Assembly: GCF_900104135.1 (NCBI RefSeq)
Contig: NZ_FNIV01000008.1
Coordinates: forward strand, 62,001 to 126,000
DNA from: Halomonas shengliensis
Lineage (GTDB): Bacteria; Pseudomonadota; Gammaproteobacteria; Pseudomonadales; Halomonadaceae
DNA length: 64,000 bases
Reading direction: 5' to 3'
Part shown: positions 7,913-15,992 of the stretch, one piece after another
Layout: each line of letters opens with the position of its first letter
Numbering within the stretch: position 1 is the first letter of the stretch
Translations under genes and position numbers: made by a program
Notes under the pieces: model-generated
Seen by the model: only the letters and a program-made list of their open reading frames with translations
What the model was told of the DNA's origin: nothing
Database searches by the model: none

Positions 7913-9058
7913 CTACAGGCAGCGCTGGAACAGCGCCCTGAGGTTTTCGACGGTCAGGGGCACCGGGTTGCCACCACAGCTGGGGTCCTGGATCGCCATC
8001 GCGGCCAGGTCGTCGAGACGATCCGGGGTGACCCCGACCTCGGAGAGGGTGCGCGGGATGCCCAGCCGATCATTGAGCTCCTGGGCGAAGGCCCGGAAGC
8101 CATCGAAGCCGCCCGCGATGCCCAGATAACCGGCCGCCATGTCGAACCGCTCGCGAATCACCTCGGCGTTGAACTCGAGCACCGCCGGCATGCAGATCGC
8201 ATTGGTGGTGCCGTGGTGGGTGTTGAAGACGGCGCCGATGGGGTGGCTCATGGCGTGGATGGCGCCGAGCCCCTTCTGGAAGGCCGTGGACCCCATGAGG
8301 GCCGCACTCATCATGTGCGCCCGTGCCTCCAGGTCCGTGCCGTCGGCATAGGCGCGCGGCAGGTACTCCTTGACCAGGCGCATGCCCTCCAGGGCGATGC
8401 CCTGACTCATCGGGTGATAGTGCGGGCTGGAGAACGCCTCGACGCAGTGGGCGAAGGCATCCAGCCCGGTACCCGCGGTGATCGGCCTGGGCATGCCGAC
8501 CGTCAGTTCGGGATCGCACAGCACCACTCGGGGCAGCACCCTGGGATGGAAGATGATCTTCTTCTCATGGGTACGGGAGTTGGTGATCACGCTGGCCCTG
8601 CCGACCTCCGAACCGGTCCCGGCGGTGGTGGGCACCGCCACGATGGGCGCGATCGCCTCGGCATCCGCGCGCTGCCACCAGTCACCGATATCCTCGAAAT
8701 CCCACACCGGACGCGTCTGGCCGGACATGAAGGCCACCATCTTGCCCAGGTCCAGCCCCGAGCCACCGCCGAACGCGATCACCCCGTCATGGTCGCCGGC
8801 CCGGAACGCCTCGACCCCTGCCGCCAGGTTCTGCTCGTTCGGATTGGGATCCACCTCGGCAAACAGGTGTCGGCCAAGCCCCGCCGCCTCGAGAATATCC
8901 AGCGCTGTCCGGGTGATCGGCAGGTCCGCCAGGCCACGGTCGGTGACCAGCAGCGGTCGGCTCATGCCCGCCTCGGCACAGGCCGCGGGCAACTCCTCCA
9001 GGCGGCCTGCCCCGAACCGGATGGCGGTGGGGTAGGTCCAGTTTCCGGTCAGCATCAT
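7913..9058 (-). CDS. Iron-containing (group III) alcohol dehydrogenase
   Basis: 381-aa member of the Fe-ADH family. The NAD-binding GGGSGLDLGK is at about residues 97-106. Metal ligands lie in TGLDAFAHCVEAFSSPHYHP (Asp and His) and in IHAMSHPIGAVFNTHHG (two His). VPTTAGTGSEVG is also diagnostic. It interconverts an alcohol and an aldehyde using NAD(P). Last gene of the minus-strand operon, 16 bp after the aldehyde dehydrogenase gene. The two would act in sequence, alcohol to aldehyde to acid. The substrate is unknown. I infer a gamma-glutamylated or free amino alcohol, because a glutamine-synthetase-like ligase sits directly upstream. Confidence 0.9.
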   Translation of the reverse strand: MMLTGNWTYPTAIRFGAGRLEELPAACAEAGMSRPLLVTDRGLADLPITRTALDILEAAGLGRHLFAEVDPNPNEQNLAAGVEAFRAGDHDGVIAFGGGSGLDLGKMVAFMSGQTRPVWDFEDIGDWWQRADAEAIAPIVAVPTTAGTGSEVGRASVITNSRTHEKKIIFHPRVLPRVVLCDPELTVGMPRPITAGTGLDAFAHCVEAFSSPHYHPMSQGIALEGMRLVKEYLPRAYADGTDLEARAHMMSAALMGSTAFQKGLGAIHAMSHPIGAVFNTHHGTTNAICMPAVLEFNAEVIRERFDMAAGYLGIAGGFDGFRAFAQELNDRLGIPRTLSEVGVTPDRLDDLAAMAIQDPSCGGNPVPLTVENLRALFQRCL

Positions 9059-9074
9059 GTCGTCACCCTCTTGG

Positions 9075-10457
9075 TCATGTTGTTGTTTTCTTTAAATAGT
9101 AGGACTTCGGCCGGGTCAGGTTGTGGTAGCCGATCACCGACAGGCCGCCGCCGCGTCCAGTGTCCTTGCAGCCGGTCCAGCACAGCCCAGGATCCAAATA
9201 GTCGGCACGGTTCATGAACACGGTGCCGGTCTCGACACGGTCTCCCACACGCTGGGCCCGCTCGATATCGGCGGTCCACAGGCTGGCGGTCAGGCCGAAC
9301 CGGCTGTCGTTCATCAGCCGGATCGCCTCCTCATCGTCCGCCACCGGCATGATGCCGACCACCGGCCCGAAGCTCTCATCACGCATCACCCGCATCTCAT
9401 GGGTTACCCGGGTGAGGAGCTGTGGCGTCAGGTAGGCGGCCCCATCATCCTCGGGTTTCCGGGCGATATGCGCCTTGGCACCGGCCGCCAGGGCCTCATC
9501 GATCTGGGCACGCACCTCCCGGGCGAAGCGGATATTCGCCATCGGACCGATATCGGTATCGGCGGCCAGGGGGTTGCCCAGCCTGTAGCCCTCGACGATC
9601 GCCACCGCCTTGTCAACGAAGGCCTCGAACAGGCGCTCGTGCACATAGATGCGCTCGATTCCGCAGCAGCACTGCCCCGAGTTGAACATCGCGGCGTCGA
9701 TCAGGGTGGCGACCGCGGCATCGAGGTCGGCATCCTCCATGACATAGCCCGGATCCTTGCCGCCCAGCTCCAGGCCCAGCCCGGTGAAGGTACCGGCCGC
9801 GGCCTGCTCCATGGCACGACCGCCGCCTACCGAGCCGGTGAAGTTGACGAAGTCGAAGGCCCGCTCGGCGATCAGGGCCGAGGTCGTCGCGTGGTCCAGG
9901 TAGACGTTCTGGAACACCTCCTTGGGCACCCCGGCTGAGTGGAAGGCGCGCGCCAGCCGCTCGCCCACCAGCAGCGTCTGGGTGGCATGCTTGAGCAACA
10001 CCGTGTTCCCCGCGATCAGGGCCGGGGCCAGCGTGTTGATCGCGGTCATGTAGGGGTAATTCCAGGGTGCCACCACCAGCACCACCCCGTGCGGGACTCG
10101 CTTGATGAAGCGCTTGACCGTGGCGTCCTCCCCCACCGCGATATCGGCCAGCGCCTCCTCGGCGATGGCCGCCATGTGGGCGCCGCGCTCCTCGAAGCCA
10201 GCGAACTCGCCGCCATAGCGAACCGGTCGACCCATCATGTGCGCCAGCTCCGGCACCACCTCGTCGTTCATCTCCCCCACCGCGGCGATACCCGCCCGCA
10301 CCAGTGCGATCCTCTCCTGGAGAGGGCGTGCCGCCCAGCTCGCCTGGGCGGAGCGCGCCCGCGCCGCGGCCTGCCGCGCGGCATCCAGCGACAGGGCCTC
10401 TCGCTCGGCGTAGACCGAGCCGTCGATCGGCGAGATGCATCTCAGGATGTGGCCCAT
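9075..10457 (-). CDS. NAD(P)-dependent aldehyde dehydrogenase of the catabolic operon
   Basis: 460-aa aldehyde dehydrogenase superfamily protein. Landmarks are VVAPWNYPY (oxyanion-hole Asn), NFTGSVGGGRAM (cofactor loop), LELGGKDPGYV (general base Glu) and FNSGQCCCGIERIYV with the catalytic Cys in an unusual Cys triplet. It is shorter than the PuuC homologue at 1.6 kb and of a different branch. Start ATG at 10457 has GGGAGA upstream. It lies between the ligase gene (73 bp) and the alcohol dehydrogenase gene (16 bp) and should oxidise the aldehyde that enzyme produces. Substrate not known. Confidence 0.9.
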   Translation of the reverse strand: MGHILRCISPIDGSVYAEREALSLDAARQAAARARSAQASWAARPLQERIALVRAGIAAVGEMNDEVVPELAHMMGRPVRYGGEFAGFEERGAHMAAIAEEALADIAVGEDATVKRFIKRVPHGVVLVVAPWNYPYMTAINTLAPALIAGNTVLLKHATQTLLVGERLARAFHSAGVPKEVFQNVYLDHATTSALIAERAFDFVNFTGSVGGGRAMEQAAAGTFTGLGLELGGKDPGYVMEDADLDAAVATLIDAAMFNSGQCCCGIERIYVHERLFEAFVDKAVAIVEGYRLGNPLAADTDIGPMANIRFAREVRAQIDEALAAGAKAHIARKPEDDGAAYLTPQLLTRVTHEMRVMRDESFGPVVGIMPVADDEEAIRLMNDSRFGLTASLWTADIERAQRVGDRVETGTVFMNRADYLDPGLCWTGCKDTGRGGGLSVIGYHNLTRPKSYYLKKTTT

Positions 10458-10530
10458 CGTCTTCTCCCGTGTGTGGAAAGTGCGTCTCCCCGGCTCCCAT
10501 GAGCAGGGGTCCGGTCGGCATGGCGCGGCG

Positions 10531-11901
10531 TCACGAGCGCTCGAAACCGCGTGCCACCTCGTAATCGGTCACCACCCGGTCGAAGTCCTCGAGCTCCACC
10601 TCGGCGGCGCGGCTGTAGTGATCCACCACCGCATCCCCCATGGCCTCGCGCAGCATGGCGGAATCTTTCAGGGCGTGCATGGCATCGCGCAGATTCTGCG
10701 GGATCAGGCCCGTCTCCCCCTTATAGGTGTCCCCCTTGGCGGGCGGCGGCAGCTCGAGCGCCTCCTCGATGCCCTTGATGCCGGCGGCGAGCTGGCCCGC
10801 CATGGCCAGGTAGGGATTCAGGTCGGAGCCGCCGATGCGACACTCGATGCGCACCGCCCGCGTGTTGTCGGCGCAGAGACGAAACCCGGCGGTGCGGTTG
10901 TCGACCGACCAGACGGTTCTGGTCGGGGCGAAGGAGCCCTTCTGGAAACGCTTGTAACTGTTGATATAGGGGGCCAGGAAGTAGGTGTAATCCGCCGCAT
11001 ACGTCAGCAGGCCGGCCAGGTAATGCTTCATCAGTGCCGACATGCCATGGGCATCACTCTCGTCGAAGAAGGCCGGGGTCTCACCCTGCCATAGCGACTG
11101 ATGGATATGGGTGGAACTGCCCGAATGGCCGTGATGCCACTTGGGCATGAAGGTCACCGCCCTGCCCTGCTGCCAGGCGATCTCCTTGGTCGCATGCTTG
11201 GCGATGGTGTGATAGTCCGCGGTATCGAGCGCCTTCGCATAGCGGATATTGAGCTCACCCTGGCCGGAACCGGCCTCGCCCTTGGTACCTTCCACCGGTA
11301 TGCCCGCCGCGTAGAGATGGTTGCGAAGGGGGCGCAACACATGCTCTTCCTTGGTGGTCTGGAAGATATGGTAGTCCTCGTTATATCCGCTGATCGGTGC
11401 GATATCGCGGAAGGCGTTCCTGCGGATCTCGTCGAGGTTCTTCTCGAACAGGAAGAACTCAAGCTCGGTGGCCATGACTGCATCGAAGCCCAGCGCCTCC
11501 AGCCGTGCGAGCTGGCGCTTGAGGATGGTACGCGGGGCATGGGGCACCGGGTCGTGAGTGTGATGATCCAGCACATCGCACAGCACCATGGCCGTGCCTT
11601 CCAGCCATGGCACGGGGCGCAGCGTGGTCAGGTCCGGCTTCATGATGTAGTCGCCGTAGCCGGCACTCCAGGAGGTGCTGGCATAGCCGTCCGGTGTTTC
11701 CATCTCGAGATCGGTGGCCAGCAAGTAATTGCAGCAATGGGTCTCGCCCCACCCCTCCTCCACGAAGTGACGCGCATGGAGTCGCTTGCCCATCAGGCGC
11801 CCCTGCATGTCGACGATGCAGACGAGCACCGTATCCACCTCACCGCTTCTCACCTTGGCCTTCAGGTCCTCAAGGGCATCCAAAGCCAGCGCATTGGTCA
11901 T
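10531..11901 (-). CDS. Glutamine-synthetase-like gamma-glutamyl-amine ligase of the catabolic operon
   Basis: 456-aa glutamine synthetase fold protein, distinct from both PuuA copies. Catalytic segments are ATELEFFLFEK, GEAGSGQGELNIRY, HHGHSGSSTHIHQSLW, NSYKRFQKGSFAPT, VDNRTAGFRLC and VRIECRIGGSDLNPYL, so metal, ATP and glutamate residues appear intact. The GlnA adenylylation segment is not conserved (GDTYKGETG). Placed between a TRAP binding-protein gene and aldehyde/alcohol dehydrogenases, it probably attaches glutamate to an imported amine. Known relatives with such jobs are the gamma-glutamyl ligases for putrescine, isopropylamine, methylamine and ethanolamine. Which substrate applies here cannot be told. 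Ribosome site GAGGAG before ATG. Confidence 0.85.
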   Translation of the reverse strand: MTNALALDALEDLKAKVRSGEVDTVLVCIVDMQGRLMGKRLHARHFVEEGWGETHCCNYLLATDLEMETPDGYASTSWSAGYGDYIMKPDLTTLRPVPWLEGTAMVLCDVLDHHTHDPVPHAPRTILKRQLARLEALGFDAVMATELEFFLFEKNLDEIRRNAFRDIAPISGYNEDYHIFQTTKEEHVLRPLRNHLYAAGIPVEGTKGEAGSGQGELNIRYAKALDTADYHTIAKHATKEIAWQQGRAVTFMPKWHHGHSGSSTHIHQSLWQGETPAFFDESDAHGMSALMKHYLAGLLTYAADYTYFLAPYINSYKRFQKGSFAPTRTVWSVDNRTAGFRLCADNTRAVRIECRIGGSDLNPYLAMAGQLAAGIKGIEEALELPPPAKGDTYKGETGLIPQNLRDAMHALKDSAMLREAMGDAVVDHYSRAAEVELEDFDRVVTDYEVARGFERS

Positions 11902-11969
11902 TACCGACGCTCCTCATTGCATCAACATATCCAGGCCCACTCTCACCGGAAGGGGGCCTGCCCCAGGGA

Positions 11970-11994
11970 CATGCCCCGGCGCCGCCGGGGCATG
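11970..11994. other. Intercistronic GC stem-loop between dctP and the ligase gene
   Basis: Perfect 11-bp stem CATGCCCCGGC, loop of 3, GCCGGGGCATG, starting 9 bp after the dctP stop and without a T-run. Such hairpins behind binding-protein genes often stabilise the upstream mRNA or partly terminate, so that the binding protein is made in excess. That role is inferred here. Confidence 0.6.
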
Positions 11995-12002
11995 TGACCT
12001 GA

Positions 12003-13055
12003 TCAGGCATCGGTATAACGATAAGGCCTGCCGGCCTTGCGCATATCGGCGTTGTACTGCTTGAAGATCTCGACCACCCTGGCCTTGGTCTCCGACTCCG
12101 CCGCGATCTCCTCCCAGAACGCCTGGGCGGCGGTTTCCACCTGATCCCACTCGGCATCGGGGATCGAGGTGAGCTCCAGCTTGTCGCCATGGACGCGCAG
12201 CCTGGCCTCGCCCCCCCAGTACCAGTGCTGGCGGTAGTAGTGGGACTGTTCGCAGCACACCTCGAAGAGCAGCCTCAGGTCTTCCGGAAGCTCGTTCCAG
12301 CGCTCCATGTTGACGAAGAAGTGACCGATCCAGGCACCCGAGATGTTGTTGGTCAGGAAGTAGTTGGTGACGTCGGCCCAGCCCACCGTGTAGTCCTCGG
12401 TGATGCCGGACCAGGCGATGCCATCCAGCTCGCCGGTCTGGACGGCCACCTCGATGTCCTCCCAGGGCAGGGTCACCGGCACCACGCCGAACTGCGACAG
12501 GAAGCGCCCCGCGGTGGGGAAGGTGAAGATACGCTTGCCCTCGAGGTCCTTGAGGCTGCGGATCGGCTCCTTGGTGGCGAAATGGCAGGGATCCCAGGCA
12601 CCGGCGCTGACATGCTTGACGCCGACCTTGGCATACTCCTCCTCCCAGATCTCCTTGAGGCCGTACTGGTGGAACAGCACCGGCACATCGAGGCTGTAGC
12701 GCGAACCGAAGGGGAAGTAGCCACCGAAGACGGTGACCTCGGTGGGGGATGCCATGGAGTCGTCGTCCGACTGCACGGCATCGATGGTGCCGCGCTGCAT
12801 CGCCCGGAACAGCTCGCCCGTCGGCACCAGCTGATCGGCATAGTAGAGCTCGATCTGCATGCGGTCCCCGGCGATCCGGTTGAAGAGGTCGATGGCCGGC
12901 TTGGCGACATGCTCCGCCAGGGCGGCACCGGCATAGGTCTGCATGCGCCACTTGATGGTGGGCTCGGACGACGATTGGGCCATGACCCGAGAGGCGAGGG
13001 GCGCGATGGCGGCACCCGCCGCGGCATTGATCAGAAACTTGCGTCTTGTTGTCAT
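12003..13055 (-). CDS. dctP: TRAP transporter substrate-binding protein, DctP family, twin-arginine signal
   Basis: 350-aa periplasmic binding protein. The N-terminus MTTRRKFLINAAAGAAIAPL has a twin-arginine motif (TRRKFL) and a likely cleavage after about VMA (residue 25), so export is probably by Tat. The mature part is DctP-like, with the YAGAALAEHVAKPAIDLFNR start, the GELFRAMQRGTIDAVQSDDD segment and GELDGIAWSG. Start at 13055 follows GGAGAACGAGAAA. It works with the dctM and dctQ genes just upstream. The aromatic-rich C-terminal half (HYYRQHWYWGG) is like TRAP proteins for keto acids or other small organic acids, but the ligand is not known. Confidence 0.9.
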   Translation of the reverse strand: MTTRRKFLINAAAGAAIAPLASRVMAQSSSEPTIKWRMQTYAGAALAEHVAKPAIDLFNRIAGDRMQIELYYADQLVPTGELFRAMQRGTIDAVQSDDDSMASPTEVTVFGGYFPFGSRYSLDVPVLFHQYGLKEIWEEEYAKVGVKHVSAGAWDPCHFATKEPIRSLKDLEGKRIFTFPTAGRFLSQFGVVPVTLPWEDIEVAVQTGELDGIAWSGITEDYTVGWADVTNYFLTNNISGAWIGHFFVNMERWNELPEDLRLLFEVCCEQSHYYRQHWYWGGEARLRVHGDKLELTSIPDAEWDQVETAAQAFWEEIAAESETKARVVEIFKQYNADMRKAGRPYRYTDA

Positions 13056-13138
13056 TTTCTCGTTCTCCTGGTGTTGACTATCGGATGTGACACCTTGCCG
13101 GCCCCTGGTGAGGCTCTTGTTGTTGATTCCTGCCACGG

Positions 13139-14461
13139 TCAATTCCCATAGATGTAGCCCGGGAGCCAGAGTGCAATCTGCGGAAAGACCATCACCAGGC
13201 CGAGGGCGAGCGTCATTACCAAGACGAAGGGGAGGATCGACCGATAGATATCGCCAAGCCCGATCTCGGGCGGCGCCATGGCCCGCATCAGGAACAGGTT
13301 GTAACCGAACGGCGGGGTCATGTAGGCGATCTGGGTGGTGATCGTGTAGAGCACCCCGTACCAGATCAGGTCGAAGCCGAGCGCATCGACCAGCGGGACA
13401 TAGAGCGGCGCCACGATCACCAGCATGGCGGTATCGTCGAGGAAGGTCCCCATCACGATGAAGCTGAGCTGCATCAGGATCAGGATCATCCAGGGCGACA
13501 GCCCCAGGCGCTCGGTGAACAGGTCCTCGATGGCCCTGACCGCGCCCAGCCCGTCGAAGATGGCGCCGAAGGCGAGCGCGGCCAGGATGATCCACATGAA
13601 CATGCAGGTGATGGCCAGGGTCTGGCGCACCGACACCTCGAACACCTTGCGGGTCATTCGCCCCTTGAGCGTCGCCGCCAGCAGTGCGGTCACCGCCCCC
13701 ACGGCGGAACTCTCGACCAGTGAGGTCCAGCCCTTGACGAAGGGCACCATCATCACCGCGAAGATGACCAGCGGCAGCAGGCCCGCCCTCAGCAGGCGGA
13801 GCTTCTCGGCAAGCGACACATCGCGCTCCTCGACGGGCAGCACCGGCCCAAGGGAGGGCTGCAGGCGGCAGCGGACATAGATATAGAGGATGAACAGCGT
13901 CGCCATCATCAGCCCCGGCAACACCCCGGCGAGCCACAGCTGGCCCACGGGCTGGCGCGCGATCATCGCGTAGAGCACCAGCACCACCGAGGGCGGCACC
14001 AGAATCCCCAGGCTGGAACCCGCCTGGATGACGCCGGTCACCATGATCTTGTCGTAGCCCCGCCGCAGCAGTTCGGGCAGGGCGATGGTGGCACCGATCG
14101 CCATCCCGGCCACCGACAGGCCGTTCATGGCCGAGATGAGCACCATGAGCCCGATGGTCCCGATGGCGAGGCCGCCCCTGACCGGCCCCATCCAGACATG
14201 GAACATGCGGTAGAGGTCATCGGCGATGCGGCTCTCCGAGAGCACATAGCCCATGAAGATGAACATCGGCAGGGTCAGCAGCGGATACCATTTCATCAGC
14301 TTCATCGCCGATGAGAACGGGATATCGACACCCCCCGTGCCCCACAGCAGCACGCCGGCCAGGGCACCGACGAAACCGATGGCGGCGAACACCCGCTGGC
14401 CGGTGAACAGCATCAGCATCATGGCGCTGAACATGACGATGACGATCATCTCGTACGGCAT
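13139..14461 (-). CDS. dctM: TRAP transporter large permease, DctM family
   Basis: 440-aa polytopic inner-membrane protein, about 12 hydrophobic segments. It is the Na+ or H+-coupled transport subunit of a tripartite TRAP system. Family motifs include PMFIFMGYVLSESRIADDLY, GSSLGILVPPSVVLVLYAMI and YMTPPFGYNLFLM. Start at 14461 (MPYEMIVIVMFSAMML) is set by overlap with the dctQ stop (TGATG), indicating coupled translation. An 83-bp gap separates it from dctP. Confidence 0.92.
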   Translation of the reverse strand: MPYEMIVIVMFSAMMLMLFTGQRVFAAIGFVGALAGVLLWGTGGVDIPFSSAMKLMKWYPLLTLPMFIFMGYVLSESRIADDLYRMFHVWMGPVRGGLAIGTIGLMVLISAMNGLSVAGMAIGATIALPELLRRGYDKIMVTGVIQAGSSLGILVPPSVVLVLYAMIARQPVGQLWLAGVLPGLMMATLFILYIYVRCRLQPSLGPVLPVEERDVSLAEKLRLLRAGLLPLVIFAVMMVPFVKGWTSLVESSAVGAVTALLAATLKGRMTRKVFEVSVRQTLAITCMFMWIILAALAFGAIFDGLGAVRAIEDLFTERLGLSPWMILILMQLSFIVMGTFLDDTAMLVIVAPLYVPLVDALGFDLIWYGVLYTITTQIAYMTPPFGYNLFLMRAMAPPEIGLGDIYRSILPFVLVMTLALGLVMVFPQIALWLPGYIYGN

Positions 14462-15057
14462 CAGTCGAGCACCCCGCGCAGGCGGCCGATATCCTTGAAG
14501 AACTCGGCGAGGGACTGGAGGATCATCAGGAACACGCCGAGACAGAGGAGCGTCTTGATCGGCCACAGCCAGGGCCGCCAGGCCGTGGGGCTGCGCTCCA
14601 GGAAGCCCAGCGCCTCGCCCGCCGCCGACGGGCCCTCGGTGAAGAAGGTCGCGATGAGGGACAGGAAGAAGTCGAAGGGTTCGCTACCGAAGTAGCCGAG
14701 GGAATAGGCCGTCGACACCAGGCCGCCATAGAGCAGCACGCCGAGATAGAAGAGCAGGAAGAAGACGGTGATGGCATCGACCCACGCCTTGGTCTTGGGA
14801 CTCCAGTCGCCATAGAAGAGGTCCATGCGCACGTTCGCCCCCATCTGGATCGAGTAGGGCCCGCCCAGCACGAAGTAGGCCACCATGACGAATTGCGCGG
14901 TTTCCAGGGTCCACAGCGAGGGGGTCATGAACACCTTGGACGCCGACGACCACAGCAGCACCGCCATCAGCACGAAGATCAGGTACATCGCCATGCGACC
15001 GATGACGCGGTTCATGGCCTCGATGGCACCGATATAGATCAGGATCGCCCTAGGCAT
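14461..15057 (-). CDS. dctQ: TRAP transporter small permease, DctQ family
   Basis: 198-aa membrane protein with four hydrophobic segments (about residues 22-42, 55-72, 92-114 and 170-190). The DctQ-type core is LWTLETAQFVMVAYFVLGGP, followed by ANVRMDLFYGDWSPK. It pairs with DctM in the inner membrane. An insertion between helices 3 and 4 (about 120-165) makes it a long member. Its start overlaps the end of the upstream hydrolase gene by 8 bp. Confidence 0.9.
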   Translation of the reverse strand: MPRAILIYIGAIEAMNRVIGRMAMYLIFVLMAVLLWSSASKVFMTPSLWTLETAQFVMVAYFVLGGPYSIQMGANVRMDLFYGDWSPKTKAWVDAITVFFLLFYLGVLLYGGLVSTAYSLGYFGSEPFDFFLSLIATFFTEGPSAAGEALGFLERSPTAWRPWLWPIKTLLCLGVFLMILQSLAEFFKDIGRLRGVLD

Positions 15058-15847
15058 CTTGCTGCCCCTCCCCGGCCGCTGGCGTCATCCCCAGGCTGGC
15101 CAGGGCGGGCCGGATCAGCTGCACCAGCTCCCGGGCCAGCGCCTCCTCCCCTTCCGGCGTGGCGAGCAGATCATTGCGGATCTCGATCATCACGTTCGCC
15201 AGCCCGTTGGCGATGCCGTGCCGCTTCAGCGAGTGGGTCACCCCGTCCTCGGGCCCGTAGGGCGCGTTGCGCTCGATCCGGCGATGGGGAAGGCGCGGGG
15301 CCTGGGCCAGCATCGCATCGGCCAGCCGTCGGTCGACATCATGCAGGATGCCGATCTCGACCGCCCGGACCCGACCATGAAAGCTCGGCGTGAAGCTATG
15401 CAGGGTGATCAGCACCGTCGGGGTGCGATGTGCCGCCCGCTCGGCAAGCAGCCGGGTCACGGCGTCGCAGAACGGGCGGTAGACGGCCTCGACCCGCGCC
15501 GCGCGCTGGGCGGCGGTCAGCCGGTGATTGCCTGGCACGTCGATGACCTCCACACGCGCGGGCATGGCGCTTTGTGCCTCGGGGGGACGGTTGCAGTCGT
15601 AGACCAGCCGCGAGACCCGGCTGGCCACCAGGGGCGCATCCAGCATCGCCGACAGTTTCACGGCCACGGCCCGCGCCCCGATGTCCCATACGGCATGGCT
15701 GCGACGATGCTCGGGCTTCAGGCCAAGGTCATGGTAGTGCGCAGGGATATGCGATGAGGCGTGCTCACACAGGAGAACGGCGGGGCCGCTGCCCTGCCGA
15801 TGGTGGATCTCGACGCTAGGGGATGGCTGCTCGACGGTGCTGGACAT
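15050..15847 (-). CDS. N-formylglutamate amidohydrolase family protein
   Basis: 265-aa FGase-family metal-dependent amidohydrolase. Conserved segments are VLLCEHASSHIP (about 25-36), SRVSRLVYDCNRPP (about 77-90), VLITLHSFTPSFHGR and a late VMIEIRNDLL. HutG-type relatives hydrolyse N-formylglutamate. No hut gene is nearby, so another glutamate amide is a better guess. First gene of the TRAP/dehydrogenase operon, overlapping dctQ by 8 bp and divergent from the RpiR regulator. In a pathway that begins with gamma-glutamylation, this enzyme could remove the glutamyl tag. That assignment is inference, and the exact metal ligands cannot be confirmed by eye. Confidence 0.82.
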   Translation of the reverse strand: MSSTVEQPSPSVEIHHRQGSGPAVLLCEHASSHIPAHYHDLGLKPEHRRSHAVWDIGARAVAVKLSAMLDAPLVASRVSRLVYDCNRPPEAQSAMPARVEVIDVPGNHRLTAAQRAARVEAVYRPFCDAVTRLLAERAAHRTPTVLITLHSFTPSFHGRVRAVEIGILHDVDRRLADAMLAQAPRLPHRRIERNAPYGPEDGVTHSLKRHGIANGLANVMIEIRNDLLATPEGEEALARELVQLIRPALASLGMTPAAGEGQQDA

Positions 15848-15872
15848 CAGGACTCCTCCATGGTCCTGTAAA

Positions 15873-15902
15873 GATATAGACGCAGGAAAGACAGCCCGTC
15901 AA
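15873..15902 (-). promoter_or_regulatory. Promoter (and possible operator) of the TRAP catabolic operon
   Basis: On the minus strand, TTGACG (15897-15902), an 18-bp spacer and TATATC (15873-15878), just before the hydrolase gene. An overlapping CTATAT gives a 17-bp spacer. The palindrome CAAA-A-TTTG (15900-15908) overlaps the -35 and could be a binding site for the divergent RpiR-type regulator. Confidence 0.45.
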
Positions 15903-15992
15903 AATTTGTTCAGTGGGCGTCGCCACCCCCTGCCGCCGGCGTCACCGGGTGACCCGCCACGACCGCAAAGGACGCGTTATGAGGCACGCAGC

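Noticed and set aside
13056-13937. 294-codon extension upstream of dctP
   Set aside because: It runs through dctM in another frame; the signal peptide and ribosome site set the start at 13055.
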